Origin: JACJXF01 sp964349045
GTDB lineage: Bacteria > Bacteroidota > Bacteroidia > Bacteroidales > GCA-2748055
NCBI GenBank assembly: GCA_964349045.1
Contig: CAYGFI010000029.1
Span: 1 to 36,695 of the forward strand
Direction of reading: 5' to 3'
Length of the DNA stretch: 36,695 bases
A program made the translations under genes and the position numbers. Every line of letters begins with the position of its first letter. Positions within the stretch are counted from its first letter, which is position 1. Below are positions 8,071 to 16,808 of this stretch, piece by piece. The notes below the pieces were generated by a model. It saw only the letters and a program-made list of their open reading frames with translations. It was not told the DNA's origin and did no database searches.

Positions 8071-9342
8071 ATGGAAACAAAAATTCTGCTTTCGGGATTG
8101 TGTGTAATGTTTAGCTGCCTTGTTTTCGGTCAACCCTATTTACAAAACGGCGGAAAAGTTAACAAATCAAATCAGGTTTATACTGCCACCAAAACTGATG
8201 AATCCGGAGTTTTAGTGAGTGATGGGGGATCATTGACGTTAGAAAATTCAAAAATTACAACTTCGGGAAATACTTCTTCACAGGAAAAAAGTAGTTTCTT
8301 CGGATTAAATGCCGGGGTTTTGGCAAAATCGGGCAGTGAAATAATTCTAAATAATTGTACTGTTTATACCAGTGGAACTGGCGCCAATGGAGTATTCGCT
8401 ACCGGAAAGGGCTCATCCGTTATCCTGAATAATGATTCAATTATTTGTTTGCGAGAAGGTGGGCATGGAGTTGACGCTACTTTAGAAGGTAGTCTAACTC
8501 TTAACAATGTTTATATAAATACATCGGGGGCACACGGGGCGGCAATTTCAACCGACCGGGGGGGAGGAACAATTGTAGTTAATGGAGGAGAAGCCATTGC
8601 ATCAGGAGAAGATTCTCCGGGATTATATAGTACCGGAACTATTACCGTTTCCAATTCAATAATTAAAGGAGCAGGAGCTGAAGCGGCGGTTATTGAGGGG
8701 GCTAATACAATTACACTTACTAATACAAATATGACGGCCGCTAAAGGTACTAGAGACCGTGGGGTTTTTATATATCAAAGCATGTCGGGCGATGCAATTG
8801 GTAATCGTGGTGTTTTCTCAATGACTGGTGGAAGCCTTTCATGGCCTTCGGCAACCGGCCCATTATTTTATATATCCAATACAACCGGTGTTATAAATTT
8901 ATCGGATGTAACCATTACCAATAGCTCTCCAATATTGCTAAAAGCTGCAGCCGATGTTTGGGGAAATGCTGGTTCGAATGGAGGAAATGTAGTTTTAACG
9001 GCTGATAACCAGGTATTAGATGGTAAAATTATTTCAGATGATCATAGCTCAGTTTCTATTTCTTTAAAAAATAAGTCTGTACTGACAGGGTCGATTAATA
9101 TAGCAGCCATAACCATAGATGGTACAAGCACATGGGTTGTTACAGATGATTCATATTTAACCACACTTTCAGATAAAGCCGGAATTTCAGGGACTACTAT
9201 TACAAACATTAAAGGAAACGGGCATTCAGTGTATTATGATTCATCTCTTGCAGGCAATTCCTTTCTTAATGGCAAAACTTATACACTCGATGGAGGTGGC
9301 TTTTTGAAGAGCACAACCACTTTGAATACTCGCGATAAATAA
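8071..9342 (+). CDS. Secreted right-handed beta-helix repeat protein
   Basis: The 423-residue protein has a signal peptide at about 1-20 (cleavage near LVFGQ). The rest consists of irregular repeats of about 20-25 residues, rich in Gly, Ser, Thr and Asn. They share a pattern of short beta-strands ending in small residues (SLTLENSKITTSG, EIILNNCTVYTSG, SVILNNDSIICL, SLTLNNVYINTSG, TITVSNSIIKGAG). This is the signature of a parallel beta-helix such as those of pectate-lyase-like, adhesin or autotransporter passengers. No catalytic motif and no type IX sorting domain are visible. The gene is 23 bp ahead of the esterase gene, so the two are probably co-transcribed. It may bind or cleave a polysaccharide; the sequence does not decide. 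Confidence 0.7.
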   Translation: METKILLSGLCVMFSCLVFGQPYLQNGGKVNKSNQVYTATKTDESGVLVSDGGSLTLENSKITTSGNTSSQEKSSFFGLNAGVLAKSGSEIILNNCTVYTSGTGANGVFATGKGSSVILNNDSIICLREGGHGVDATLEGSLTLNNVYINTSGAHGAAISTDRGGGTIVVNGGEAIASGEDSPGLYSTGTITVSNSIIKGAGAEAAVIEGANTITLTNTNMTAAKGTRDRGVFIYQSMSGDAIGNRGVFSMTGGSLSWPSATGPLFYISNTTGVINLSDVTITNSSPILLKAAADVWGNAGSNGGNVVLTADNQVLDGKIISDDHSSVSISLKNKSVLTGSINIAAITIDGTSTWVVTDDSYLTTLSDKAGISGTTITNIKGNGHSVYYDSSLAGNSFLNGKTYTLDGGGFLKSTTTLNTRDK

Positions 9343-9365
9343 AAACCGATCAAATTTAAAAAATA

Positions 9366-10271
9366 ATGATGAATAATTTTTTCAAAACTAAATGCATCCA
9401 ACTTATTTTATTCGGAGCATTTTCAGCAGTTCAGGCTCAATCATACTCTGATGTTAGTTATGGCTCAAAATCATCGAGCAACAAACTTGATGTTTACATT
9501 CCAACTACCGGCAAAGCTCCTTACCCAACAATAATAATAATTCACGGAGGAGGATTTTCAGGCGGCGACAAGGGACCCGAATCTACTTATGCAAAAGCAA
9601 TGGTTTCGAGAGGATTTGCCGTTGCCTGTATTAATTACCGATTAAGTAACGAGGCTAAATTTCCAGCGCAAATTTATGATGTTAAAGCTGCAATACGTTT
9701 TTTGAAAGCAAATGCATCTGCTTATTCTATGGATACAACCAGGTTCGCAACATGGGGCGAATCGGCAGGCGGAGGATTGGCTGCACTTGCCGGTACTTCA
9801 GGTGGTGTTTCTGTTGTTGAAGATATGACAATGGGAAATAACAACTACACCAGTAAAGTAAAAGCCTCTGTTGTTTTATCAGGATGCATCGATTTTCTGA
9901 CAATGAACAATCAATGGAAAAAATTAGGTGTTAATGGATATGACTACGATGCATCCACATCGTATGCATCAGGTCTTGTCGGGGGAGCTATACATACTAA
10001 GAAAGCTTTGTGCAATGAATTTAATGCAGAAACTTATATTACGCCTGACGATGGTTATTTCTGGATCGAACATGGTACCGCTGATAATACCATTCCATAC
10101 CTTCAGGCAAAAGTATTTGCCGATTCCCTCACAAAAGTAATTCCTTCAGGCAGGGTTTCATTACACATTATAGTTGGGGCGGGACACGTTGATGATAAAT
10201 TCTATACAAACAGCAACCTTGATAGTATCGCCAGTTTTCTTAAAACATCTTTAAGTACCGATATTAATTAG
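9366..10271 (+). CDS. Exported alpha/beta-hydrolase, carbohydrate-esterase-like
   Basis: The protein has 301 residues and a signal peptide ending near VQAQ (residue 25). The oxyanion-hole motif HGGGF lies at 60-64. The nucleophile elbow GESAGG gives Ser133, the acid is Asp240 in HGTADNTIP, and the base is His274 in GAGHVDD. The pattern fits the HSL-type / BD-FAE-like family, which includes acetyl and feruloyl carbohydrate esterases in Bacteroidota. Acylated glycan is the likely substrate. It follows the beta-helix gene by 23 bp and precedes the LytS/LytR pair. Either of two adjacent ATG codons at 9366 and 9369 could start it. Confidence 0.8.
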   Translation: MMNNFFKTKCIQLILFGAFSAVQAQSYSDVSYGSKSSSNKLDVYIPTTGKAPYPTIIIIHGGGFSGGDKGPESTYAKAMVSRGFAVACINYRLSNEAKFPAQIYDVKAAIRFLKANASAYSMDTTRFATWGESAGGGLAALAGTSGGVSVVEDMTMGNNNYTSKVKASVVLSGCIDFLTMNNQWKKLGVNGYDYDASTSYASGLVGGAIHTKKALCNEFNAETYITPDDGYFWIEHGTADNTIPYLQAKVFADSLTKVIPSGRVSLHIIVGAGHVDDKFYTNSNLDSIASFLKTSLSTDIN

Positions 10272-10358
10272 GTTGAAAAAGTTGAACAATATTGAAAAAT
10301 AGATCATTTATCTGTTCTTTTACATAATTAAAAAATGAGAAGGCAAAATAGAATATAA

Positions 10359-11453
10359 ATGCGAGTAATTCCCAAAACTTCAAATTCTGAAATAACCATT
10401 TACATTTTCATTTGGCTATTTATACTCGCTCAACCAATATTTGCATTGCTGAGTCGCTCAGGTGGTTTTTCCTTTCATTTTCTTACCGATTGGTTAAGAA
10501 ATATTCCAATTTTAATTTTATTTCTTGTAAATACCATTTGGCTTGTTCCCAACTTACTTTTTAAAAAGAAAATTACACAATATGTAAGCCTGGTAGTTCT
10601 ATTATGTATTACTTCTGCATTAATCGGAGAATTAATTTATACAGGATTTCAACAATTTATACGTCAAATACTTCCGGAATTCTCGAATCATGACATTCCT
10701 CCTCTAAAGTCAATATTCGAACATAAAACTCCCATGCCAGGAATTTTCGGTTTAGGCTTTTTTACTCAAATTATTATAGGATTACTCATTATTAGTTTAA
10801 ATACTGCCATAAAAGTTACCATAAAATGGTTCACAGATGAACAAAGACAACGTGAAAAAGAAAAGGAATACCTTAAGTCGGAACTAACTTTTTTGCAAGC
10901 TCAAATCAGTCCGCACTTTTTCATGAATACTCTAAATAATATTCATGCACTTATTGATATTAATGGAAAGGATGCCCAAAAGTTGATTGTGAAATTATCG
11001 AATATGATGAGGTACTTATTGTACGAATCAAATAATGAAAATTCTACGCTAAAAAAAGAACTTGATTTTTTAGAAAGCTACATAGATTTAATGAAGATTA
11101 GATTAGATGAGACAGTGAAAGTAAAACTCTCAATAACAGAAAAATACAAAAACGTAAAAATACCCCCGCTTCTGTTCGTGCCGTTTATTGAAAATGCATT
11201 TAAACATGGCGTTAGCTATAAAGTAAATTCGTATATTAAAATTACCCTTGAACAAGATATGCATTTAATTACATTCACTTGTATCAATAGCATGCCTGAA
11301 AAAAATGTTCAAGTAAGCAATAGCTCTGGTATTGGATTATCAAACGTTAAGAAACGATTAGATTTGATTTTTGGAAATACTTATGAACTCATTATTGAAG
11401 AACGAAATTCTGAATTTCATGTTAAATTGAAAATACCGGCGTATGAAAATTAA
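10359..11453 (+). CDS. LytS/YehU-type sensor histidine kinase
   Basis: The protein has 364 residues. The first 155 hold about four membrane segments (about 13-31, 48-66, 76-95 and 130-150). A short coiled-coil follows. The His_kinase domain (PF06580 type) contains QISPHFFMNTLNNIHAL with the phosphorylated His186. An HATPase_c domain follows, with FIENAFKHG (N-box) and GIGLSNVKKRL (G-box). It overlaps the response regulator by 11 bp, which shows translational coupling. There is no extracellular sensor domain, so the signal is probably detected within the membrane. Such pairs often control neighbouring genes, here perhaps the beta-helix and esterase genes. Confidence 0.92.
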   Translation: MRVIPKTSNSEITIYIFIWLFILAQPIFALLSRSGGFSFHFLTDWLRNIPILILFLVNTIWLVPNLLFKKKITQYVSLVVLLCITSALIGELIYTGFQQFIRQILPEFSNHDIPPLKSIFEHKTPMPGIFGLGFFTQIIIGLLIISLNTAIKVTIKWFTDEQRQREKEKEYLKSELTFLQAQISPHFFMNTLNNIHALIDINGKDAQKLIVKLSNMMRYLLYESNNENSTLKKELDFLESYIDLMKIRLDETVKVKLSITEKYKNVKIPPLLFVPFIENAFKHGVSYKVNSYIKITLEQDMHLITFTCINSMPEKNVQVSNSSGIGLSNVKKRLDLIFGNTYELIIEERNSEFHVKLKIPAYEN

Positions 11454-12156
11454 CTGCATTGCAATTGATGACGAACCTCTGGCATTACAACAGCTTGCAG
11501 GTTATATTCAAAAAACACCTTTTCTTGAACTTAAAGCGGTATGCAAAAGTGCATTTGAGGCAATGAAAGTCATTTCTGAAAACAAAGTCGATTTAATGTT
11601 TGTTGATATTCAAATGCCAGATTTATCGGGGATTGACTTCGTAAAGTCGTGGGGTGAAAAACAAAAAGTTATTTTTACCACTGCTTATCAGGAATTTGCC
11701 CTCGAAGGTTTTAAAGTTGATGCCTTAGATTATCTGCTAAAACCTTTTGGGTACGATGAATTTCTAAAATCGGCAAAAAAAGCAAGAAACTATTTTGAAC
11801 TAATTGAGAAGGTTGAAAATAAGCATGATACAAATGATGAATATCTGTTTGTTAAAACAGAATATAAAATACTAAAAATAAAATTTGCTGATATTTTGTA
11901 TATCGAAGGGCTAAAAGAATATGTGAAAATTGTAGTTGGCAACAACAAGCCTATTCTTTCATTATTGACTTTGAAACATCTTGAAGAGAAACTCCCTCAG
12001 AATTATTTTATGCGAGTACATCGCTCGTTTATTGTTAACCTGCATCAGGTAAAAACTATAGAACGAGGCCGTATTATTTTTGATAAAGTAAATATCCCAA
12101 TCAGCGAACCATATAAAGTTATTTTTCAAAAGTTTTTAGATAATAATTTTATATAA
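11443..12156 (+). CDS. LytR/AlgR-type response regulator (receiver + LytTR)
   Basis: The protein has 237 residues. The receiver domain at 1-120 has the acidic pair IDDE (Asp9-Asp10), phosphoacceptor Asp55 in MFVDIQMPDLSG, and Lys in LLKPFG. A LytTR DNA-binding domain follows at about 135-237, with ILYIEGLKEYVKIVV and YFMRVHRSFIVNL. It is the cognate partner of the overlapping LytS-type kinase. It is the last gene before the right inverted-repeat arm. Confidence 0.93.
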   Translation: MKINCIAIDDEPLALQQLAGYIQKTPFLELKAVCKSAFEAMKVISENKVDLMFVDIQMPDLSGIDFVKSWGEKQKVIFTTAYQEFALEGFKVDALDYLLKPFGYDEFLKSAKKARNYFELIEKVENKHDTNDEYLFVKTEYKILKIKFADILYIEGLKEYVKIVVGNNKPILSLLTLKHLEEKLPQNYFMRVHRSFIVNLHQVKTIERGRIIFDKVNIPISEPYKVIFQKFLDNNFI

Positions 12157-12220
12157 ATAATAATCATCATAGAGGACTTAGTAAATGGTGGAAACCTTTG
12201 GGGTGAGGATTTTACCAAAG

Positions 12221-12387
12221 TAGGGATATTCAGGAGTAAAGATGACTTCCAAAATCAAATTTCCGGACACACCTTTCCCATCTGGTACGGTTTATAACAG
12301 TCAGATTTACAATATCTAAGAAGCTTTTCTATCCACCCCTGAGAGGGCTAACCGTTTTGCGATTCTTACAGCGTTTGCGGTCTGAAC
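12221..12387 (-). repeat. Right arm of the 12-kb inverted repeat, with a dead gene tail
   Basis: Read on the minus strand, this matches the left arm at 34-287. It begins GTTCAGACCGCAAACGCTGT and encodes the peptide tail TANAVRIAKRLALSGVDRKAS before TAG. It then continues through the shared 3' flank to the TAGGGATATTCAGGAGTAAA block. The left arm's 87-bp insertion is missing. A stop codon just upstream in frame shows that no functional gene remains here. Confidence 0.85.
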
Positions 12388-12409
12388 AGCCTACATAACT
12401 CTTTAAGTT

Positions 12410-12466
12410 TTAAGAAAATTACCCCGATTTTGTGCTTGTCTGGCCACTTTCGGGGTTTTTTCTTAA
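12410..12466. terminator. Long-stem bidirectional terminator
   Basis: TTAAGAAAATTACCCCGA (12410-12427) pairs with TCGGGGTTTTTTCTTAA (12450-12466) with one bulge. Both sides carry a T- or A-run, so it can act on either strand. It separates the LytSR side from the Fic gene. The rest of 12467-12669 is AT-rich with no gene seen. It includes the palindrome ATTTACACCCTGTAAAT around 12600 and two TGTCAAA(T) motifs. Confidence 0.7.
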
Positions 12467-12669
12467 AGATAATGATATCTAATCATTTGACTGTGAGCTG
12501 TTTTCAGAACTTTTGAACATCCCTAATTATTCTTAAAAGTCTTACCTGTCAGAATTCCTAATATTTTGATAGTTGTCCCTTTTATTGTCAAATACATACA
12601 TTTACACCCTGTAAATGTCAAATATTAAATTATTTTGATGTTTAATTATTTTTTCTATCATTTTTATCA

Positions 12670-12702
12670 TATTTTTGACATAAACAATATTTAATGTCAA
12701 AA
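12670..12702 (+). promoter_or_regulatory. Fic promoter with an inverted repeat spanning the start codon
   Basis: TATTTTTG at 12670-12677 fits the Bacteroidota -7 consensus TAnnTTTG. It overlaps a perfect inverted repeat, TTTTGACAT at 12673-12681 and ATGTCAAAA at 12694-12702, whose right arm contains the Fic start codon. The core TGTCAAA also occurs twice within the preceding 120 bp. A repressor bound here would block both transcription start and early elongation. The C-terminal winged helix of Fic itself is a candidate binder. Confidence 0.45.
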
Positions 12703-13812
12703 CAAGTCCCATACGATCGCAACCAACCCTATAATCAGTTACCTCTTTTGCCTCCACCTTATGAAAAAGTTGTAACGATTGAAATACTGCAGGCAGTAAA
12801 CAAAGCAAACAAAGCCTTAGCAGAATTAAAAGGACTTGCTAAAAGACTCCCAAATCAGGCTATGCTGGTAAATACCATTGCACTAAGGGAAGCAAAAGCA
12901 AGTACGGAAATAGAAAATATTTTCACAACTGATGATGAATTATACATAGCGCTTTCGGGAAATGACATTGGTTTAAAAGGGAATGCAAAAGAAGTATTGA
13001 GATACAGGCAGGCTCTGTGGGCAGGTTACCAGGAAATAATTGCTAATGATGAGTTCAATATAAACTCAATGGTTAAAATTTACCAGGAAATTAAGGAAGT
13101 GCAAGATGGAATCCGTCCACCCCAAACCGAAACAATTATTAAAAAAAGAGGTAGTGGTATTTTGGGAAGTACCGTAGTTTACACTCCTCCCAGGGGTGAA
13201 AAAGTAATTCTGGAAAAACTTGAAAACCTGATCACCTATTTAAACGATGATAAAAATTTTAATTATGACCCTTTAATAAAACTCGCGGTTTCTCACTACC
13301 AGTTTGAGGCTATACATCCTTTCAGAGATGGGAACGGTCGCGCAGGAAGGATTTTAAGTATTCTGATTATGATTCAGAAAAAATTATTAGATGTTCCAAT
13401 TCTCTATTTAAGCGCATATATCATTGAAAACAAAGACGAATACTACACCTTCCTTAATAATGTAACCACCCGGAGAAACTGGAAAGACTGGATCCTTTAT
13501 ATGTTGAAAGCGGTTGAGGAAACATCTATCTACACAATTGATAAAATAAATGGTATTGATAACCTATTTCAAAAAACCTACAGTCTGGTAAATCTGAAAC
13601 TGCCCCATATCAGCAAAGAAACAATTGAAATGATTTTTGAGCAGCCCTATATAAGTCCAAAAAAATTGCTGGACAAGAACATTAAAAGTATTAATACTTC
13701 TAAGAAATATTTAGGACAATTGGAGAAATTAGGAGTTATGATTCCAAAAAAAATAGGAAAGGAGATTATTTATCTCAATATTGATTTGTTTAATTTGCTG
13801 TCTGAAATATAA
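12694..13812 (+). CDS. Class II Fic family protein (predicted AMP transferase) with C-terminal winged helix
   Basis: The protein has 372 residues. The N-terminal Fic_N region contains the inhibitory helix motif STEIEN (residues 70-75, Glu74), matching the class II (S/T)xxxE(G/N) rule. The Fic core has the complete active site HPFRDGNGRAGR (208-219), with catalytic His208. Residues about 295-372 look like a winged-helix domain (ISPKKLLDKNIKSINTSKKYLGQLEKLGVM). Fic enzymes transfer AMP from ATP to hydroxyls of target proteins and are self-inhibited by the Glu. With an intact inhibitory motif, this is a regulated housekeeping-style Fic rather than an unpaired toxin. The target is unknown. Mpl starts 22 bp downstream and may be co-transcribed. 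Confidence 0.92.
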   Translation: MSKQVPYDRNQPYNQLPLLPPPYEKVVTIEILQAVNKANKALAELKGLAKRLPNQAMLVNTIALREAKASTEIENIFTTDDELYIALSGNDIGLKGNAKEVLRYRQALWAGYQEIIANDEFNINSMVKIYQEIKEVQDGIRPPQTETIIKKRGSGILGSTVVYTPPRGEKVILEKLENLITYLNDDKNFNYDPLIKLAVSHYQFEAIHPFRDGNGRAGRILSILIMIQKKLLDVPILYLSAYIIENKDEYYTFLNNVTTRRNWKDWILYMLKAVEETSIYTIDKINGIDNLFQKTYSLVNLKLPHISKETIEMIFEQPYISPKKLLDKNIKSINTSKKYLGQLEKLGVMIPKKIGKEIIYLNIDLFNLLSEI

Positions 13813-13834
13813 ATAAATCTGGAAAATAAACTGA

Positions 13835-15193
13835 ATGAACATCCATTTCATCGCCATAGGCGGCGCCGTAATGCACAACCTTGCCATCGCCCTTTATAAA
13901 AAGGGATACATCATCACCGGCTCCGACGATGAGATTTTTGAACCATCCCTCAGCCGGCTTCAGAAATATAACCTGCTCCCAAAACAATGGGGTTGGGATC
14001 CTTCCAATATCACTACTGAACTCGATGCAGTTATTTTAGGGATGCATGCAAAGGAAGATAACCCGGAACTCATTAAAGCCAGGGAATTTAAACTTAAAAT
14101 ATATTCCTTCCCGGAATACCTTTACGAACAAACCAAAAACAAAACCAGGATTGTTATTGCCGGCAGTCATGGTAAAACCACCGTTACTTCCATGATCATG
14201 CACGCCCTTCGGGCTAACGGAATGCAGTTCGACTATATGGTTGGTTCGGTCCTGGAAGGTTTCGATACCATGGTTGAATTAAATGACAATAATAAAATTG
14301 CAATTTTCGAAGGAGATGAATACCTGACCTCTCCCATTGATCTGCGTCCGAAATTCCATCTCTACAAACCGCATATCAGCCTGATAACCGGGATTGCCTG
14401 GGACCATATGAACGTGTTTCCAACTTTTGATAATTACCTGCACCAGTTCGAAGTATTTGCAAATATGATTTCAGGTTCGCTGGTTTATTTCGGGGGAGAC
14501 GAGCATCTGAACCGCATTGCAGTTAAACAAAAAGGAAGGTTAAACCTTTATCCCTATACTGAACTGGCTTCCTGCATTGCAGAAGAACAGACCCTGGTTG
14601 TTCTCGGCACAACTGCAATTTCATTGAATATTTTCGGCAGGCATAACATGCAAAACTTAACCGGGGCGATGGAAATTTGTAAACTTCTTGGCATCAGCGA
14701 GAAAAAATTCCTTATTTCGATGGTTTCTTTCAGGGGAGCTGCAAGAAGGCAGGAAATCCTGGCACATAAATTAAATTGTTCAGTTTATCTTGACTTTGCG
14801 CATGCCCCGTCAAAAGTTACTGCCACAGTTCAGGCATTCCGCGAACAATTCAAAGATAAAAAACTGATTGCATGTCTTGAGCTGCACACATACAGCAGTC
14901 TTAATACTGATTTTCTGCCTCAATATAAATCAAGTCTGGATCTTGCCGATACCGCTATTGTATTTTATGACAGTGAAGTAGTTAAACATAAAAAACTTCC
15001 CGATTTTCCTCCCGGCTTGGTTTTGCAGGCATTTCAGAGAAACGATCTTATCGTATTGCAGGATTCCTCAGCTGTTGAGCAATTATTAGTTAATCTGCCG
15101 GCCGAAAACAGTATCTTCCTTATTATGACCTCAGGGAACTTTTCAGGACTAAACCTGAAAAATATTGCCGAAAGAATTATCACCAAAGTTTAA
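13835..15193 (+). CDS. mpl: Mpl-type UDP-MurNAc : murein tripeptide ligase
   Basis: The 452-residue length matches Mpl (about 450). It opens with a Rossmann-like segment, MNIHFIAIGGAVMHNLA. The ATP-binding loop is AGSHGKTTVTS (about 109-119), followed by FEGDEYLTSPIDLRPKF, which is characteristic of Mpl rather than MurC. Further Mur-ligase motifs are SLITGIAWDHMNVF, FGRHNMQNLTGAM, FRGAARRQE and LDFAHAPSKV. The enzyme joins recycled L-Ala-gamma-D-Glu-meso-DAP to UDP-MurNAc in the cytoplasm, part of peptidoglycan recycling. ATG 13835 is the only sensible start. Confidence 0.92.
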   Translation: MNIHFIAIGGAVMHNLAIALYKKGYIITGSDDEIFEPSLSRLQKYNLLPKQWGWDPSNITTELDAVILGMHAKEDNPELIKAREFKLKIYSFPEYLYEQTKNKTRIVIAGSHGKTTVTSMIMHALRANGMQFDYMVGSVLEGFDTMVELNDNNKIAIFEGDEYLTSPIDLRPKFHLYKPHISLITGIAWDHMNVFPTFDNYLHQFEVFANMISGSLVYFGGDEHLNRIAVKQKGRLNLYPYTELASCIAEEQTLVVLGTTAISLNIFGRHNMQNLTGAMEICKLLGISEKKFLISMVSFRGAARRQEILAHKLNCSVYLDFAHAPSKVTATVQAFREQFKDKKLIACLELHTYSSLNTDFLPQYKSSLDLADTAIVFYDSEVVKHKKLPDFPPGLVLQAFQRNDLIVLQDSSAVEQLLVNLPAENSIFLIMTSGNFSGLNLKNIAERIITKV

Positions 15194-15468
15194 TCTCAAA
15201 GGGACGTTTCAACTTCGGTATAATCCAAATTCTTCTCTTTAACTGTCTATCTGTAACCAACGTGTGAAAGTAAAAAGTTTTGAAACTCAGGGGGAAAAAT
15301 TATATGAGTATTGGAATTTCCGGGTATAAACCAGCCTATTGGATTTATAAAATTAATACTCATTGGCTAACCTATTGACAAAGTATATTTGAATTTTCTT
15401 TCAAAAACCTTTGCAGGAACAAAATCTAAAATTATCTTTGCATTCCCTTTTAAAAGGGAAGTTAAAAT

Positions 15469-15540
15469 GGCCCGTTCGTCTAGGGGTTAGGACGTCAGGT
15501 TTTCATCCTGGTAACAGGGGTTCGATTCCCCTACGGGCTA
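15469..15540 (+). tRNA. tRNA-Glu (TTC)
   Basis: Acceptor stem GGCCCGT/ACGGGCT, D-arm GTC/GAC, anticodon stem TCAGG/CCTGG with loop TTTTCAT (anticodon TTC), T-stem AGGGG/CCCCT with loop TTCGATT. The discriminator base is A at 15540. An accessory strip begins right after it. I did not find a duplicated 3' end of this tRNA in the window. Confidence 0.95.
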
Positions 15541-15547
15541 CAATAAT

Positions 15548-15590
15548 AAAACGCAATGAGCATGTATCCAGCTTATTGCGTTTTTGTTTT
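15548..15590 (+). terminator. Terminator of the tRNA-Glu transcript
   Basis: AAAACGCAAT at 15548-15557 pairs perfectly with ATTGCGTTTT at 15575-15584, and TGTTTT follows. Between here and 15788 I see no gene. Confidence 0.8.
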
Positions 15591-15788
15591 CTAATAGTTT
15601 CCCCACTTATTCCCCACAATCTTCAAAACTGGTTTAATTGGACTTTCGATCATCCATATAAATTATTCGTTTCTGTAGTATAAATTCCTGTTATAAGCAA
15701 GTAACTCCATTCCCTTTCGCGACATAATTATCAAAATATACTAATTGATAAACTGAGTTATGGGTATACTTGTAACCGGTTAATTTAA

Positions 15789-16132
15789 GTTGATGATAAC
15801 GTTGCTCTTGGTAACAGTACCATAGGATTTGTCGATGGCTTTCATTTAAAGGTCATTACGGATCCACAGGAGTATTATTTATGATTTTAATGGGAATATG
15901 AAGCAAGATAAAAACAAGGGTATTGATGTCCAATACAATCTACTGAATCTTCCAAATACAATCCTGACAACTTCTACCACAAATAATGATGAAATTACAT
16001 ACCTTTACGATGCAATTGGAGTTAAGTGGCTGAAATCCGCCACCATCAATAGTTCTTTAACTAAAACCGCTTATTGTGGAAGCATGGTTTATAAGTGGGT
16101 TATAGCAACCAGTAGTTGGATACCTGATTATA
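15789..16132 (+). pseudogene. Frameshifted fragment of an RHS-repeat protein
   Basis: Bases 15789-15882 read VDDNVALGNSTIGFVDG and on to PQEYYL. The next frame then continues YDFNGNMKQDKNKGIDVQYN, followed by LLNLPNTI and ITYLYDAIGVKWLKSATI up to about GSMVYK. This is the normal order of RHS/YD repeats (…YDANGNMTKDLNKGI…YNxLNLP…YDAxGxKL). The two parts are joined by a frameshift near 15883, and there is no start region. The fragment ends where the antisense XRE remnant begins. A second RHS piece, the C-terminal tip, lies at 17367; both could derive from one broken gene. Confidence 0.75.
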
Positions 16133-16345
16133 TTATTCCTTATCGGTCAAAGAGCTATCGGCCAGGTCATCGGAAGAAACCTCCAGGGCATTGGCCATCT
16201 TTGACAGTACGTCGGCAGAAGGTTGCGCGCCTTTTGTCTCGCACCTTCCTATTTGTGTATAATGTATCCCTACCACTTTGGCCAGATCTGTTTGAGACAG
16301 GCGTTTTTATTTTTGGAACAGATTGATATTTTGTTTAATTTCAAT
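16133..16345 (-). pseudogene. Remnant of an XRE-family helix-turn-helix regulator
   Basis: Minus-strand translation gives KRLSQTDLAKVVGIHYTQIG, then CETKGAQPSADVLSKMANAL and EVSSDDLADSSLTDKE with a stop at 16133. This is a clear helix-turn-helix regulator of the Bacteroidota 'HYTQIGRYETKGAQPSADVL' type. A TAA codon lies just before KRLSQ in frame. The expected C-terminal half (DKAxNTL...) is missing. It is therefore dead at both ends. It lies antisense to, and partly fused with, the end of the RHS fragment. Confidence 0.75.
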
Positions 16346-16374
16346 TTCTGATCTTCAAAAAAAAACAGGCGTCA

Positions 16375-16665
16375 ATGTCAAATTCGGATATTGTTATTTA
16401 TAAATCTTCAAAAGGGAAAACTGAAATTCAGGTTAAGCTTGAAGGGGATACTATTTGGTTATCTCAAAGGCAAATGGCTGAATTATTTGAGAAAGACACA
16501 GATACAATTGGACTTCATTTAATCAATATATTTCTAACAGGAGAGTTGGAAGAACAATCAACTACCGAGGAATTCCCGGTAGTTCAAACGGAAGGAATAA
16601 GAAAAGTTAATAGAAAGATTAAACATTATAATCAGGATGCTGTAATTTCAGTTCTAAAAGAGTAG
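16375..16665 (+). pseudogene. Truncated RhuM-family protein
   Basis: The 96 residues contain IYKSSKGKTEIQVKLEGDTIWLSQ (in part), then MAELFEKDTDTIGLHLINIF, EFPVVQTEG and RKVNRKIKHYNQDAVISV. This is the conserved N-terminal part of RhuM ('virulence protein RhuM', normally about 330 residues). It ends after ISVLKE, where intact members continue GYRVKS. The start codon looks normal. Loss of about two thirds of the protein makes function unlikely. Confidence 0.75.
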
Positions 16666-16736
16666 TTTAAATTCAGATGAACCAAAGGGGGATATCCATT
16701 TTTTTGGATATGAGTTTGTATGATTAGGAATGTTGC

Positions 16737-16757
16737 GCAAACTCTGGTTTGCTTTTT
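16737..16757 (+). terminator. Rho-independent terminator
   Basis: GCAAAC at 16737-16742 and GTTTGC at 16747-16752 enclose a TCTG loop and are followed by TTTTT. A second small hairpin, ATATCCA/TGGATAT, lies at 16692-16711. Both separate the RhuM remnant from the toxin-antitoxin pair. Confidence 0.7.
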
Positions 16758-16808
16758 AAAAGGAATAAAATCATAGATTAATTTAAACCAGAAGTAGTTA
16801 TTAATCCT

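Noticed and set aside
8071..9342. CRISPR-like or tandem DNA repeat in the repetitive beta-helix gene
   Set aside because: The repeats are at protein level, irregular in length and sequence, with no conserved DNA repeat unit or spacers.
12602..12808. 68-residue minus-strand open frame overlapping the start of fic
   Set aside because: It covers the AT-rich promoter and the 5' end of an evident Fic gene and has no family features.
15411..15683. Plus-strand 90-residue open frame
   Set aside because: It runs through the tRNA-Glu gene and its terminator and has no coding-like composition.
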